From Paenibacillus massiliensis 2301065 = DSM 16942 (GTDB taxonomy: Bacteria > Bacillota > Bacilli > Paenibacillales > Paenibacillaceae), in NCBI RefSeq assembly GCF_000377505.1, contig NZ_KB898187.1, forward strand, positions 372,001 through 436,000: a DNA stretch of 64,000 nucleotides, read 5' to 3'. Shown here piece after piece: positions 8,937 through 17,742 of the stretch (its first letter is position 1; every line of letters starts with the position of its first letter). The translations under genes were made by a program, and so were the position numbers. The notes beneath the pieces are model-generated. The model was not told the origin of the DNA. It did not search any database and saw only the letters and a program-made list of their open reading frames with translations.

Positions 8937-9899
8937 GTGCCTAAATTAAACAAAAATCTATTAAATGCCTCAACAGGAATACCTGCGGAGAGCAAATGGA
9001 AGTCTATACAAAGGGACTTAATCAGGAATCGCTATATTTATCTGATGCTTGTTCCCGTTATTACGTACTATATGATTTTTCATTACGCACCAATGTATGG
9101 TCTGCTTATTGCTTTTAAGGATTATGGCATAGCAGATGGTGTGTGGCAAAGTCCCTGGGTCGGATTTACCCACTTTCAAAACTTTTTTGAAAGCCCTTAC
9201 TTTTGGCGGCTTATGCAAAACACCCTGCTGATTAGCTTTTACGAGTTGTTGTTTGCCTTCCCGGCCCCGATTATCCTGGCGTTACTGCTAAATGAGCTTC
9301 GTCTCATCATCTTCAAGCGGGTCGTACAAACCATTAGTTACCTTCCGCATTTTATTTCCATCGTCGTCGTAGCCGGAATGATTGTTGACTTCACTGCGCG
9401 CGATGGTCTGATCAATAATATTCTGGTTATGTTCGGAATTGAACCTATTGCTTTCCTGCAGGAAGCAGGCTGGTTTCGTTCCATGTATATATCATCGGGT
9501 GTCTGGCAAGGAATTGGTTGGGGCTCCATCATCTATCTTGCCGCTATGTCCAACATTGATCCTGCTCTCTATGATGCCGCTCGTATCGATGGTGCTGGAC
9601 GCTGGAAGCAGACTTTGAATGTAACGATTCCAGGCATTATGCCGACTATTGTCATCCTGCTAATCCTCAACATTGGAGCAATGCTTTCCGTAGGAAGCGA
9701 AAAAATAATACTGTTGTACAATCCGTTGACCTATGAGACAGCTGATGTTATTTCAACTTATGTATACAGAAAGGGTATTCTAGGAGCGGATTTCGGGTAT
9801 TCCGCAGCCGTTGGCTTGTTCAATTCGATTGTCAGCTTTATTTTGCTAACACTCGCCAATACAATTAGCAAACGAGTAAGTGAACATAGATTGTGGTAA
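8937..9899 (+). CDS. CUT1 ABC permease, LplB type
   Basis: 320-aa integral membrane subunit of the sugar importer, six predicted helices. Hallmarks are the N-terminal RNRYIYLMLVPVITYYMIFHYAPMYGLLIAFKDY segment (in parts) with the LplB-like YAPMYGLLIAFKDY, and the cytoplasmic EAA loop YDAARIDGAGRWKQ around residues 215-230, where the shared ATPase docks. The GTG at 8937 follows AGGGAGGGGAATTTC. It lies 68 bp after the binding-protein gene and 13 bp before the second permease, in one transcription unit with the GH2 gene. Its C-terminus reads NTISKRVSEHRLW, the usual ending of LplB-type permeases. Confidence 0.9.
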   Translation: MPKLNKNLLNASTGIPAESKWKSIQRDLIRNRYIYLMLVPVITYYMIFHYAPMYGLLIAFKDYGIADGVWQSPWVGFTHFQNFFESPYFWRLMQNTLLISFYELLFAFPAPIILALLLNELRLIIFKRVVQTISYLPHFISIVVVAGMIVDFTARDGLINNILVMFGIEPIAFLQEAGWFRSMYISSGVWQGIGWGSIIYLAAMSNIDPALYDAARIDGAGRWKQTLNVTIPGIMPTIVILLILNIGAMLSVGSEKIILLYNPLTYETADVISTYVYRKGILGADFGYSAAVGLFNSIVSFILLTLANTISKRVSEHRLW

Positions 9900-9912
9900 A
9901 GGAGGAGAGGAA

Positions 9913-10794
9913 ATGGTGTATAAACGTTCTCGGGGAGAAACCTTATTCTCATGGCTTAATATCGGGTTTATGTTGACGCTTTGTTTCGTTACGCTGTATC
10001 CATTTATTTATATTCTGTTCGCATCTTTAAGCGATCCGATCGAAATGGCCCGGTTTCGTGGTATGCTGTTCTACCCACAAGGTTTTAGTCTGGAAGCCTA
10101 CAAAGCAGTTCTGGAAAATCCCATGGTGACAACTGGCTACCGGAATACGCTTGTATACGTAATAGCAGGTACAGCCATTAACTTGATCATGACGACGCTC
10201 GGTGCCTATGCTCTCTCCCGCCGCAACGTTTATTTCAGCAACCCCATCATGCTCATTATCGTGATCACCATGGTATTTCATGGGGGGCTTATTCCCTCTT
10301 TCCTGCTGATCAACAATCTCGGGTTGTTAAATACGCCATGGGCCCTTCTCTTGCCTGGGGCAATCAACTCTTTTAACCTGATTATTATGCGGACCGCTTT
10401 TCAAGGTATTCCGGTTAGCTTGGAAGAATCCGCACGCATCGACGGTGCAAATGACTGGACCATTTTAATTCGAATCATTCTTCCACTTTCTATGCCTGTC
10501 GTTGCTGTCATGATTCTGTGGTACGCTGTCGGACACTGGAATTCGTACTTCAATGCATTGATTTATTTGCGTGATCGGGAACTATTCCCTCTGCAGCTGG
10601 TACTCCGGGAGATTCTTATTTCCAATAGCACAGATAATATGATGACTGGAGCAGCAACAAGTGATCGCCTTGATATTGGGGTTACCATTAAATATGCCAC
10701 AATCATCGTGTCTACACTTCCAATCCTGGTACTATATCCATTTTTGCAAAAGTACTTTGTGCAGGGCGTACTGATTGGAGCTCTAAAGGAATAA
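9913..10794 (+). CDS. CUT1 ABC permease, YtcP/LplC type
   Basis: 293-aa second membrane subunit, paired with the permease just upstream. Six hydrophobic helices are predicted, with the family signature GGLIPSFLLINNLGLLNTPWALLLPGAI-like segment in the middle and the EAA loop PVSLEESARIDGANDWTI around 175-190. It ends QKYFVQGVLIGALKE, which is characteristic of YtcP/LplC proteins. ATG 9913 is preferred: it follows AAAGGAGGAGAGGA, while the longer frame from 9880 would overlap the upstream gene without a better ribosome site. It is the last gene of the GH2 importer operon and is followed by an imperfect hairpin at 10825-10879. Confidence 0.9.
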   Translation: MVYKRSRGETLFSWLNIGFMLTLCFVTLYPFIYILFASLSDPIEMARFRGMLFYPQGFSLEAYKAVLENPMVTTGYRNTLVYVIAGTAINLIMTTLGAYALSRRNVYFSNPIMLIIVITMVFHGGLIPSFLLINNLGLLNTPWALLLPGAINSFNLIIMRTAFQGIPVSLEESARIDGANDWTILIRIILPLSMPVVAVMILWYAVGHWNSYFNALIYLRDRELFPLQLVLREILISNSTDNMMTGAATSDRLDIGVTIKYATIIVSTLPILVLYPFLQKYFVQGVLIGALKE

Positions 10795-10824
10795 TGAAGG
10801 GTAGCCTGTCATTTTTGTTGATTA

Positions 10825-10879
10825 TAAAGGGGGTGTCCCAAAAGCCATGAAATGGCTGTTTAGGACGCCCTTTGGTTTT
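10825..10879. terminator. Imperfect terminator hairpin between converging operons
   Basis: AAAGGGGGTGTCC pairs with GGACGCCCTTT across an internal AGCCATGAAATGGCT mini-stem, then TGGTTTTG. It sits between the plus-strand importer operon (ending 10794) and the minus-strand GH105-GH112 operon (ending 10961) and could serve both. Confidence 0.55.
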
Positions 10880-10960
10880 GTAGTAGGATTTACTTAAATC
10901 ATAAGATTCTAGAGGTGCATATTTCTTTGAAGTAACATCTAAGTAGAGTATCAGCGCGAG

Positions 10961-13126
10961 TTATACGCCCCGAATTTCCTTAATAATCGTATCGAACGGC
11001 TCAATGCTATAGCTTACCGTTCCATTCTCTGTAGGAATGGAGGTCTCTTGCGGCTGATCGCTATTATTAATGACTACGAGCATTCCGCTATCCGGATAAT
11101 ATGCACATTCCGTATTTACATTATCGGGAATATAGAGATTGTCCTGATCCTCATTACTTGCGTAGCGAATAAGATTGAACAGCAATCTTGTATTAACGAA
11201 GCTGAACTCGAAGGAAGACAGGTAGATCCCCTTCCCTTTTCCGAAGCTATGAACTGATAGCGCAATCTGTCCGTCTTGCTCCAGCACCACTTGGGCGTCT
11301 CCATTGGTCAAATGAACATTGCCTTTTGGAGTAACGTAAGCCCCTTCCGGGATCAAGCCTGCAGGATTTACGGTCTCGTAAGCCCATTTTCCATGACTAA
11401 CCCGTGAACCTCTGTCTTCATCCACGCCCAGTACATGCGCCATTCGGAAAAAGCTATCGAATCCCTCCACGGCAGAAGGCTGATGAATGCCGATAAATGT
11501 ACCGCCCTCATGCACCCACTGTGTCAGTAGCTCAACGATTTGCGAATCTTGCCAGTGCTGTCCTCCGCTCCAGGCCGAGCCTGCAAAGCCAGCATTAATG
11601 ATGACGTCGACCTCCGAAAGGACACCTGCACGGATATCATCAAAGTGGATGAAGCGCACTTCTACTGGTAATCCAGCCAGTGCTTCATTAACATGGATCA
11701 GATCGTGCATATAAGTCTCATGGAAGTGGCCGGACAACGTCCACGCTCTCAGATTCCCCCAGCTATGGAGAACGGCAACTTTCGTCTGGATTTGATAAGG
11801 CTTGCCGTACTCATGAAGCTGCTTGATTTCTCTGAATTCATCAGCAATCTTCTCAATGTAATCGCAGAAATCCGGATACGGTTCAACCAGATGCAGATAA
11901 CCGCCGAGTCCAATCCGATCTATCGGCTCTCTCAGCAATGCGCGCCGGATGTTGATCCAGTATTGCTTGGCATCCAGTGTCGGGTTCCCGCCCTCGGCAA
12001 AGGTCGGTGCTCCACCCAGGCCCACTGGGAACAAATAGGGGTGCAGCCGGATTTCGTGCGTGTCTACTTTCACCCCAGAGCACAGTCTTGCTTCATAGCC
12101 CGAGAATACGCATTTAATCAGTCCGTCGAACCCGAATTCCTCAAAGCGCTCGTTATACGGCTCGACTCCTACCCAGCTATCATCATAAAAGACATATGCG
12201 AGCTTGCCATGCTTATGGACGATATCGATCAGTTGCTTACCAAAATCAATGACAAAATCATTAATAAAGGCCATCCAATCCAGCTTGCGTTGGCCCGCAG
12301 GAATGTGACTGACACGATAATGTCCACCATTTACAAAGTCCTCAGCTGTCATGCTATAGCCATATTTGTCCTCGAAGAGCTGAAGTGCACGGACACTTAC
12401 GGTAAAATCATAAGAGCCCCAGTCCGTGAATAGATGTCGGTTTCTCTCGTCACTTCCCCAGATCCATACAAAATTATAGAACATGGAGGTGAACCGGACT
12501 ACATTGGTCTCCTTGTGAGACTGGCACCAGTTCTCCATCCAATCCAGCAGGTAGGTCTGAGTCTGCTCATACATCGGATCAATCTGCATCAGATGCTCTT
12601 TTTGCCAATTGTTCGTTGTATGGTTGTACATCGAGATTTCTTCCCAGATACGGTATGCCAGGAAGCTGACGGTATACTTGTGCCACGGTGTGATGCCCGA
12701 TATGACCACATTACCGCTCTCCCTGTCATAATGCCACAGCTCGCCCGCCACCTCTGTATTGGTCGTACGGTCATACACCTGCCAGTATTTGAGTGCGTCA
12801 TCGGTGTCGTTGACCTGGAATTGCTCGGCAAAGAAATCCTCCATAAGATAGATGGACAGATAGTTCTGTACGGCAATCTTAGGCTGGGTAATCAGAAAGC
12901 TCTGCTGGAGCTTATCGCGATTGCGAGCAGCCCACTCATTATGATCACGAATGATGCAGATGGTGGAATAAATATCGTAGCCAGCATTAATAATCTCATC
13001 CGATAGCTGCGTACCGTCACTATCACGAATGACGTCTGCACCCCATTTCTCAGCAAGCTGGAGCGTCAATGCTTCGTATCCAGATTCACCCGGCAGGGTA
13101 AAGCCACCTTTGCGTGTCGCTGTCAT
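10961..13126 (-). CDS. GH112 beta-galactoside phosphorylase (Gal-Rha or lacto-N-biose type)
   Basis: 721-aa cytosolic phosphorylase of the GH112 family, which uses phosphate to cleave a terminal galactose and release galactose 1-phosphate. Family hallmarks: N-terminal GGFTLPGESGYEALTLQLAE with KWGADVIRDSDGTQLSDEI (residues 8-45), then the (beta/alpha)8 barrel with LAYVFYDDSWVGVEPY (309-324). Asp315 or Asp316 should be the catalytic acid, equivalent to Asp313 of the Bifidobacterium enzyme. Known specificities are galacto-N-biose/lacto-N-biose and beta-1,4-galactosyl-L-rhamnose. The neighbouring rhamnogalacturonyl hydrolase favours the last, but sequence alone does not prove it. The ATG is 1 nt after the GH105 stop (TAGGATG), so the two are translationally coupled. 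Confidence 0.88.
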   Translation of the reverse strand: MTATRKGGFTLPGESGYEALTLQLAEKWGADVIRDSDGTQLSDEIINAGYDIYSTICIIRDHNEWAARNRDKLQQSFLITQPKIAVQNYLSIYLMEDFFAEQFQVNDTDDALKYWQVYDRTTNTEVAGELWHYDRESGNVVISGITPWHKYTVSFLAYRIWEEISMYNHTTNNWQKEHLMQIDPMYEQTQTYLLDWMENWCQSHKETNVVRFTSMFYNFVWIWGSDERNRHLFTDWGSYDFTVSVRALQLFEDKYGYSMTAEDFVNGGHYRVSHIPAGQRKLDWMAFINDFVIDFGKQLIDIVHKHGKLAYVFYDDSWVGVEPYNERFEEFGFDGLIKCVFSGYEARLCSGVKVDTHEIRLHPYLFPVGLGGAPTFAEGGNPTLDAKQYWINIRRALLREPIDRIGLGGYLHLVEPYPDFCDYIEKIADEFREIKQLHEYGKPYQIQTKVAVLHSWGNLRAWTLSGHFHETYMHDLIHVNEALAGLPVEVRFIHFDDIRAGVLSEVDVIINAGFAGSAWSGGQHWQDSQIVELLTQWVHEGGTFIGIHQPSAVEGFDSFFRMAHVLGVDEDRGSRVSHGKWAYETVNPAGLIPEGAYVTPKGNVHLTNGDAQVVLEQDGQIALSVHSFGKGKGIYLSSFEFSFVNTRLLFNLIRYASNEDQDNLYIPDNVNTECAYYPDSGMLVVINNSDQPQETSIPTENGTVSYSIEPFDTIIKEIRGV

Positions 13127-13127
13127 C

Positions 13128-14165
13128 CTACTTCTCCCCTTTCGCCTGAATCATATCGCACAGAAATGCCAGTGCCAGTCCTTGACCCCAGCCCTGAATC
13201 CAATCCTTGGAGATACTGCGGTAGCCTTCTCTATTATTCATCACGGCCGTACCACCGGAGACACCCAGGACACGTCCATCCTCACTAATCTGTCCCAATA
13301 TGCCTTGAAGTGCCTTCTGCACGTATTTGGCATGCAGCGGATTCCCGTTATTGATCATGGCAGCTGCAATACCACTGGAAGCCGAGGTCTCTTCATAAGC
13401 CTCCTCATCGTCCAGTACAGTCCGCCAGAGGCCATTCTCCGTCTGAAGGGTCTTGAGCGCCGCCAATTGATCCCGAAGCGCACATTCCACATCCATACAT
13501 TGCGGATACAGGTACCAATCCTTCAGCAGCTTCTTGACCTGGGACATGGTATACGCTCCCCATGCATTAGCTCTTCCCCAGTACATACCCGACATATGGT
13601 CCCGGTTGACATGATTGTACCCATGGTACCAGAGGCCCGTTGTGGGGTTCTGAAGGTATTTGATATGCCAATAATATTGATTTAACGCATCCTCAATCAT
13701 GTCCTTGTCACCCAGCTTGCTTCCTACGCGTAGCAAGAAAAACGCTGCCATGAACAGGGTGTCCGCCCATGCCTGCTCTGGAAAATCATTGTTCGCAGAC
13801 ACAGTATGCTGTAACACCCGATCTGCAAAACGCAAGGCATCGTTCTGGATGTAATTAATCTTCTGCATTACGATATCCCAATAGATCTGCTCGCCAGTCT
13901 CCTCGTATAGCGTCAGGAGCATATGTCCCATCGCACAGGTATTTACCGTCCAATCTGGCAGACCGTTCTCAATATATTCATCCGCGAATTGCTTCAATCG
14001 CTCCAGATATGACTCATTGCCAGTGATTTGATAGGCTCTCGCTACCCCGTAATAGGCGACTCCACAAGGCCAGTCCCACGTCAGATCCATAGACAATGTC
14101 TTATCGACAACCTGATCAATGACCTTCAGAATGTGTCCCTTATCATATTCGATACTTAGTCCCAT
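13128..14165 (-). CDS. GH105 unsaturated rhamnogalacturonyl hydrolase, YesR type
   Basis: 345-aa cytosolic enzyme that hydrates the 4,5-double bond of unsaturated galacturonic (or glucuronic) acid at the non-reducing end of rhamnose-containing oligosaccharides and so releases it. The (alpha/alpha)6-barrel repeats are marked by LSMDLTWDWPCGVAYYGVAR, NTCAMGHMLLTLYEETG, FPEQAWADTLFMAAFFLL and MYWGRANAWGAYT. Asp135 in AWAD corresponds to the catalytic Asp143 of B. subtilis YteR. There is no signal peptide. It heads an operon with the GH112 phosphorylase (1-nt gap) and is divergent from the AraC gene at 14358. A close relative of identical length lies at 51564-52601. Confidence 0.88.
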   Translation of the reverse strand: MGLSIEYDKGHILKVIDQVVDKTLSMDLTWDWPCGVAYYGVARAYQITGNESYLERLKQFADEYIENGLPDWTVNTCAMGHMLLTLYEETGEQIYWDIVMQKINYIQNDALRFADRVLQHTVSANNDFPEQAWADTLFMAAFFLLRVGSKLGDKDMIEDALNQYYWHIKYLQNPTTGLWYHGYNHVNRDHMSGMYWGRANAWGAYTMSQVKKLLKDWYLYPQCMDVECALRDQLAALKTLQTENGLWRTVLDDEEAYEETSASSGIAAAMINNGNPLHAKYVQKALQGILGQISEDGRVLGVSGGTAVMNNREGYRSISKDWIQGWGQGLALAFLCDMIQAKGEK

Positions 14166-14193
14166 ACCTGATCTCTCCTCACAGCATCATTAT

Positions 14194-14203
14194 AAAGCGC
14201 TTT
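14194..14203. promoter_or_regulatory. cre-like catabolite repression site upstream of GH105-GH112
   Basis: AAAGCGCTTT lies 29 bp upstream of the GH105 start codon. In its wider context it matches the CcpA consensus WTGNAANCGNWNNCW except at two positions. A role in glucose repression of the operon is inferred only. Confidence 0.4.
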
Positions 14204-14271
14204 CTTGTATAAGTGTAACTCGTTAAAATAAGCGAATCTAAGCAGATTTGTCTAAAAACTGCGCATTTTCA

Positions 14272-14283
14272 ATCATTTATGAT
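14272..14283. promoter_or_regulatory. Second copy of the ATCATTTATGAT motif
   Basis: Identical 12-mer to 5401-5412. It is placed 11 bp upstream of the -35 box of the AraC gene at 14358, within the divergent GH105/AraC promoter region. It is a candidate operator for a shared or paralogous AraC regulator. Confidence 0.45.
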
Positions 14284-14293
14284 CTATATATAT

Positions 14294-14323
14294 TTGAATG
14301 CTATCTGCTCTCTGCTATATAAT
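14294..14323 (+). promoter_or_regulatory. SigA-type promoter of the AraC gene at 14358
   Basis: TTGAAT (14294-14299), an 18-bp spacer and a consensus TATAAT (14318-14323), 35 bp before the start codon. Confidence 0.65.
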
Positions 14324-14357
14324 CTAAAGCATACTTGGCAAGTAAGGAGAAATCGTA

Positions 14358-15867
<1,510 letters not shown>

Positions 15868-16024
15868 TCAGATTTATACCAGATAAATGGGCTAGATCAA
15901 TGTGAACCGAGTCGCTCTGTAAATCATTTCAATGAAGTAAAGCTACTAGCAGACTGGTAATCACTTGGACGGCATAAATTCAAGGATAATGAACGTTACA
16001 TTACACCGTATAGCCCTCTGTTAT

Positions 16025-16057
16025 ATTATCATAATTATTGTTGCACTTACAACAATA
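16025..16057 (-). promoter_or_regulatory. Candidate paiA promoter with overlapping inverted repeat
   Basis: Minus strand: TTGTAA (16052-16047), a 16-bp spacer, GATAAT (16030-16025). The perfect repeat TATTGTTG-CACTTA-CAACAATA (16036-16057) covers the -35 box and spacer, so a regulator bound there would block the promoter. The transcript would have a leader of about 185 nt. The rest of the 15832-16195 gap holds nothing recognisable besides the terminator at 16078-16121. Confidence 0.45.
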
Positions 16058-16077
16058 TTGACTCTATTCAATTCATG

Positions 16078-16121
16078 ATAAAAAATCCCGTTCTGCTCTC
16101 GTTAGAGGCAAAAACGGGATT
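16078..16121 (-). terminator. Rho-independent terminator of the aldo/keto reductase gene
   Basis: AATCCCGTT (16084-16092) pairs with AACGGGATT (16113-16121) around a loop with an inner CTCT/AGAG stem. Read on the minus strand it ends in AACGGGATTTTTTA. It lies 75 bp past the reductase stop. Confidence 0.8.
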
Positions 16122-16195
16122 CTCGATAGATTCTCTGTAGTAATCTGACGTCATCCTGCAAAACGGTAATCGGTTGAGCTCAGACAACGTCTATA

Positions 16196-17167
16196 TTATC
16201 TCATGGGTGCGAAATGGCTGATGCTGGATAAAATGTTCTCTGTCTTTGCCAGGATATCAGCAGTCAGTTCCAACTCGATCGCTTTAATGTTCTCTTCAAT
16301 CTGCTCAGGGCGACTGGAGCCAATAATGGCTGAGCTTACAACAGACTGGCGCAGTACCCATGCCAAGGCAAATTGTGAGAGCGAGCAGCCGACCTCAGCC
16401 GCCAATTGTGAAAGCGCAACGGTGCACTCAAGCACATCTTCTCGCAAATAGCTGTTAATGACCCCATTTGTCTGATTATTCGCGGCCCTGCTGCCTGCAG
16501 GAATCTGTCCCCCGGGTGTATACTTACCCGTAAGAATTCCCTGAGCAAGTGGCGAGAATACAATCAGCCCCAGCCCATCCTTCTCACATTGCTCAATGAT
16601 GCTGTCCTTCTCAATGTATCGTTCGAACATGTTGTAAATCGGCTGATTGGAGATTAGCGGACGCATATTCAGTCGGGTGCTGATGCCTGATGCCTCGGCG
16701 ATTTGCTCTGCTGTCCATTCGCTAACCCCGGCGTACAATATTTTCCCTTGTGTCTGCAGGTCATCAAGCGCTCGCAGTGTCTCATCCATAGGCGTATCGT
16801 TGTCAAATCGGTGGCACTGATACAAGTCAATATAATCGGTCCCTAATCGCTTCAAGCTGGCTTCGCATTGCTCCGTAATGTGCTTACGCGATAGGCCCCG
16901 CTCATTCGGCCCCTCACCTTGAGGGAAGAATACCTTGGTAGCCAGTACATAACGACTTCTGGGATACGCTCTTAAGGCGTGGCCGACGACCTCCTCTGCC
17001 CCAGGATAGGAATTGGACGTATCGAACAGGTTGATACCCAACTCATAGGCTTTCTCAATACAGGCCCGTGCGGCTTGCTCTGAGGTAGCCGATCCATAGG
17101 TGAGCCAACTGCCCAGCCCGATTTCGCTTACTTTTAACCCGCTTCTGCCCAGTCTTCTGTACTTCAA
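16196..17167 (-). CDS. Aldo/keto reductase (KCNAB/YghZ-like)
   Basis: NADPH-dependent cytosolic reductase of carbonyl compounds with a TIM-barrel fold. The N-terminus LKYRRLGRSGLKVSEIGLGSW is typical of the voltage-gated-potassium-channel-beta-like branch. The catalytic tetrad is complete: Asp49 and Tyr54 (FDTSNSYPGAEE), Lys78 (LATKVF), His119 (YQCHRFD). The C-terminal NADP site reads IIGSSRPEQIEENIKA. A TTG at 17167 follows AAGGAGTGAGTG at ideal distance and gives the family-like N-terminus (323 aa); the longer frame to 17209 adds 14 unrelated residues. It is divergent from a MerR regulator, with a MerR-style long-spacer promoter between them, so stress-induced control is likely. The substrate is unknown. 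Confidence 0.9.
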   Translation of the reverse strand: MKYRRLGRSGLKVSEIGLGSWLTYGSATSEQAARACIEKAYELGINLFDTSNSYPGAEEVVGHALRAYPRSRYVLATKVFFPQGEGPNERGLSRKHITEQCEASLKRLGTDYIDLYQCHRFDNDTPMDETLRALDDLQTQGKILYAGVSEWTAEQIAEASGISTRLNMRPLISNQPIYNMFERYIEKDSIIEQCEKDGLGLIVFSPLAQGILTGKYTPGGQIPAGSRAANNQTNGVINSYLREDVLECTVALSQLAAEVGCSLSQFALAWVLRQSVVSSAIIGSSRPEQIEENIKAIELELTADILAKTENILSSISHFAPMR

Positions 17168-17235
17168 CACACTCACTCCTTCATTTGATGATATATCTGC
17201 CATCCACAATTGGAAGCGCTCTATTGAACAAACCT

Positions 17236-17266
17236 AGAATAATAGTTAAACTTGGGTTTAAGTCAA
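17236..17266 (-). promoter_or_regulatory. MerR-type promoter (19-bp spacer) of the aldo/keto reductase
   Basis: Minus strand: TTGACT (17266-17261), a 19-bp spacer, TATTCT (17241-17236). The spacer holds the dyad ACTT-AAACCC-AAGT. An overlong spacer with an internal dyad is the classic arrangement activated by MerR proteins through DNA untwisting, and the divergent gene encodes one. Confidence 0.65.
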
Positions 17267-17300
17267 GTCCAATTATTGAATTTGTGGGAGGAAGATTGCT

Positions 17301-17678
17301 GTGGATCTATCCATCAAGGAAGTTGCCGAACGTACTCAATTGCCGCCATCTACCTTGCGCTATTATGACAAGATGGGTCTAATGCCTATGCTGAAGAAGA
17401 CGGAATACGGTACGCGGAAATATTCGGAGACCGATATTTCCTGGCTGGAATTAGTGTGTTGTCTCAGAGACAGCGGCATGTCCCTGGATGATATCAAAGC
17501 ATTCATGATGCTCTGCATGCAGGGTTCCTCCACCAGTGAGCAAAGGCGTGAGCTGCTTGAGCAGCATAGAGAGCATATCTTGAAGCAGATGGACCTGCTT
17601 CATCGCAGTCTTGCTACGATCGACTATAAGCTTGCCCATTACAATGAGATTGGGATCTTTCACATAGACAGACCGTAA
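17301..17678 (+). CDS. MerR family transcriptional regulator
   Basis: 125-aa MerR-type regulator. The winged helix occupies residues 1-70: MDLSIKEVAERTQLPPSTLR, then YYDKMGLM, YGTRKYSETDISWLELV and LRDSGMSLDDIKAFM. A coiled-coil dimerisation helix follows (EQRRELLEQHREHILKQMDLLHRSL) and a short C-terminal tail. No metal-binding cysteine pair is present at the end of the coiled coil, so a metal sensor is unlikely; it resembles the regulators paired with aldo/keto reductases and alcohol dehydrogenases (AdhR-like). The start is GTG 17301 after GGGAGGAAGATTGCT. It should activate the divergent reductase from the 19-bp-spacer promoter. Confidence 0.88.
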   Translation: MDLSIKEVAERTQLPPSTLRYYDKMGLMPMLKKTEYGTRKYSETDISWLELVCCLRDSGMSLDDIKAFMMLCMQGSSTSEQRRELLEQHREHILKQMDLLHRSLATIDYKLAHYNEIGIFHIDRP

Positions 17679-17742
17679 TGGGTATAACAATGTTTTTGCT
17701 GGCAAACATCTATGAGTGTTATGAGTGACGAGTCCTTGAACA

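Noticed and set aside
10825-10879. Hairpin with GGGTGTCC resembling an insertion-sequence end
   Set aside because: No transposase frame or matching second end nearby; it works simply as a shared terminator.
11693-12433. A 246-codon open frame on the plus strand opposite GH112
   Set aside because: It lies wholly antisense to a clear enzyme gene, has no ribosome site and its sequence resembles no protein; the long opposite frame follows from codon bias.
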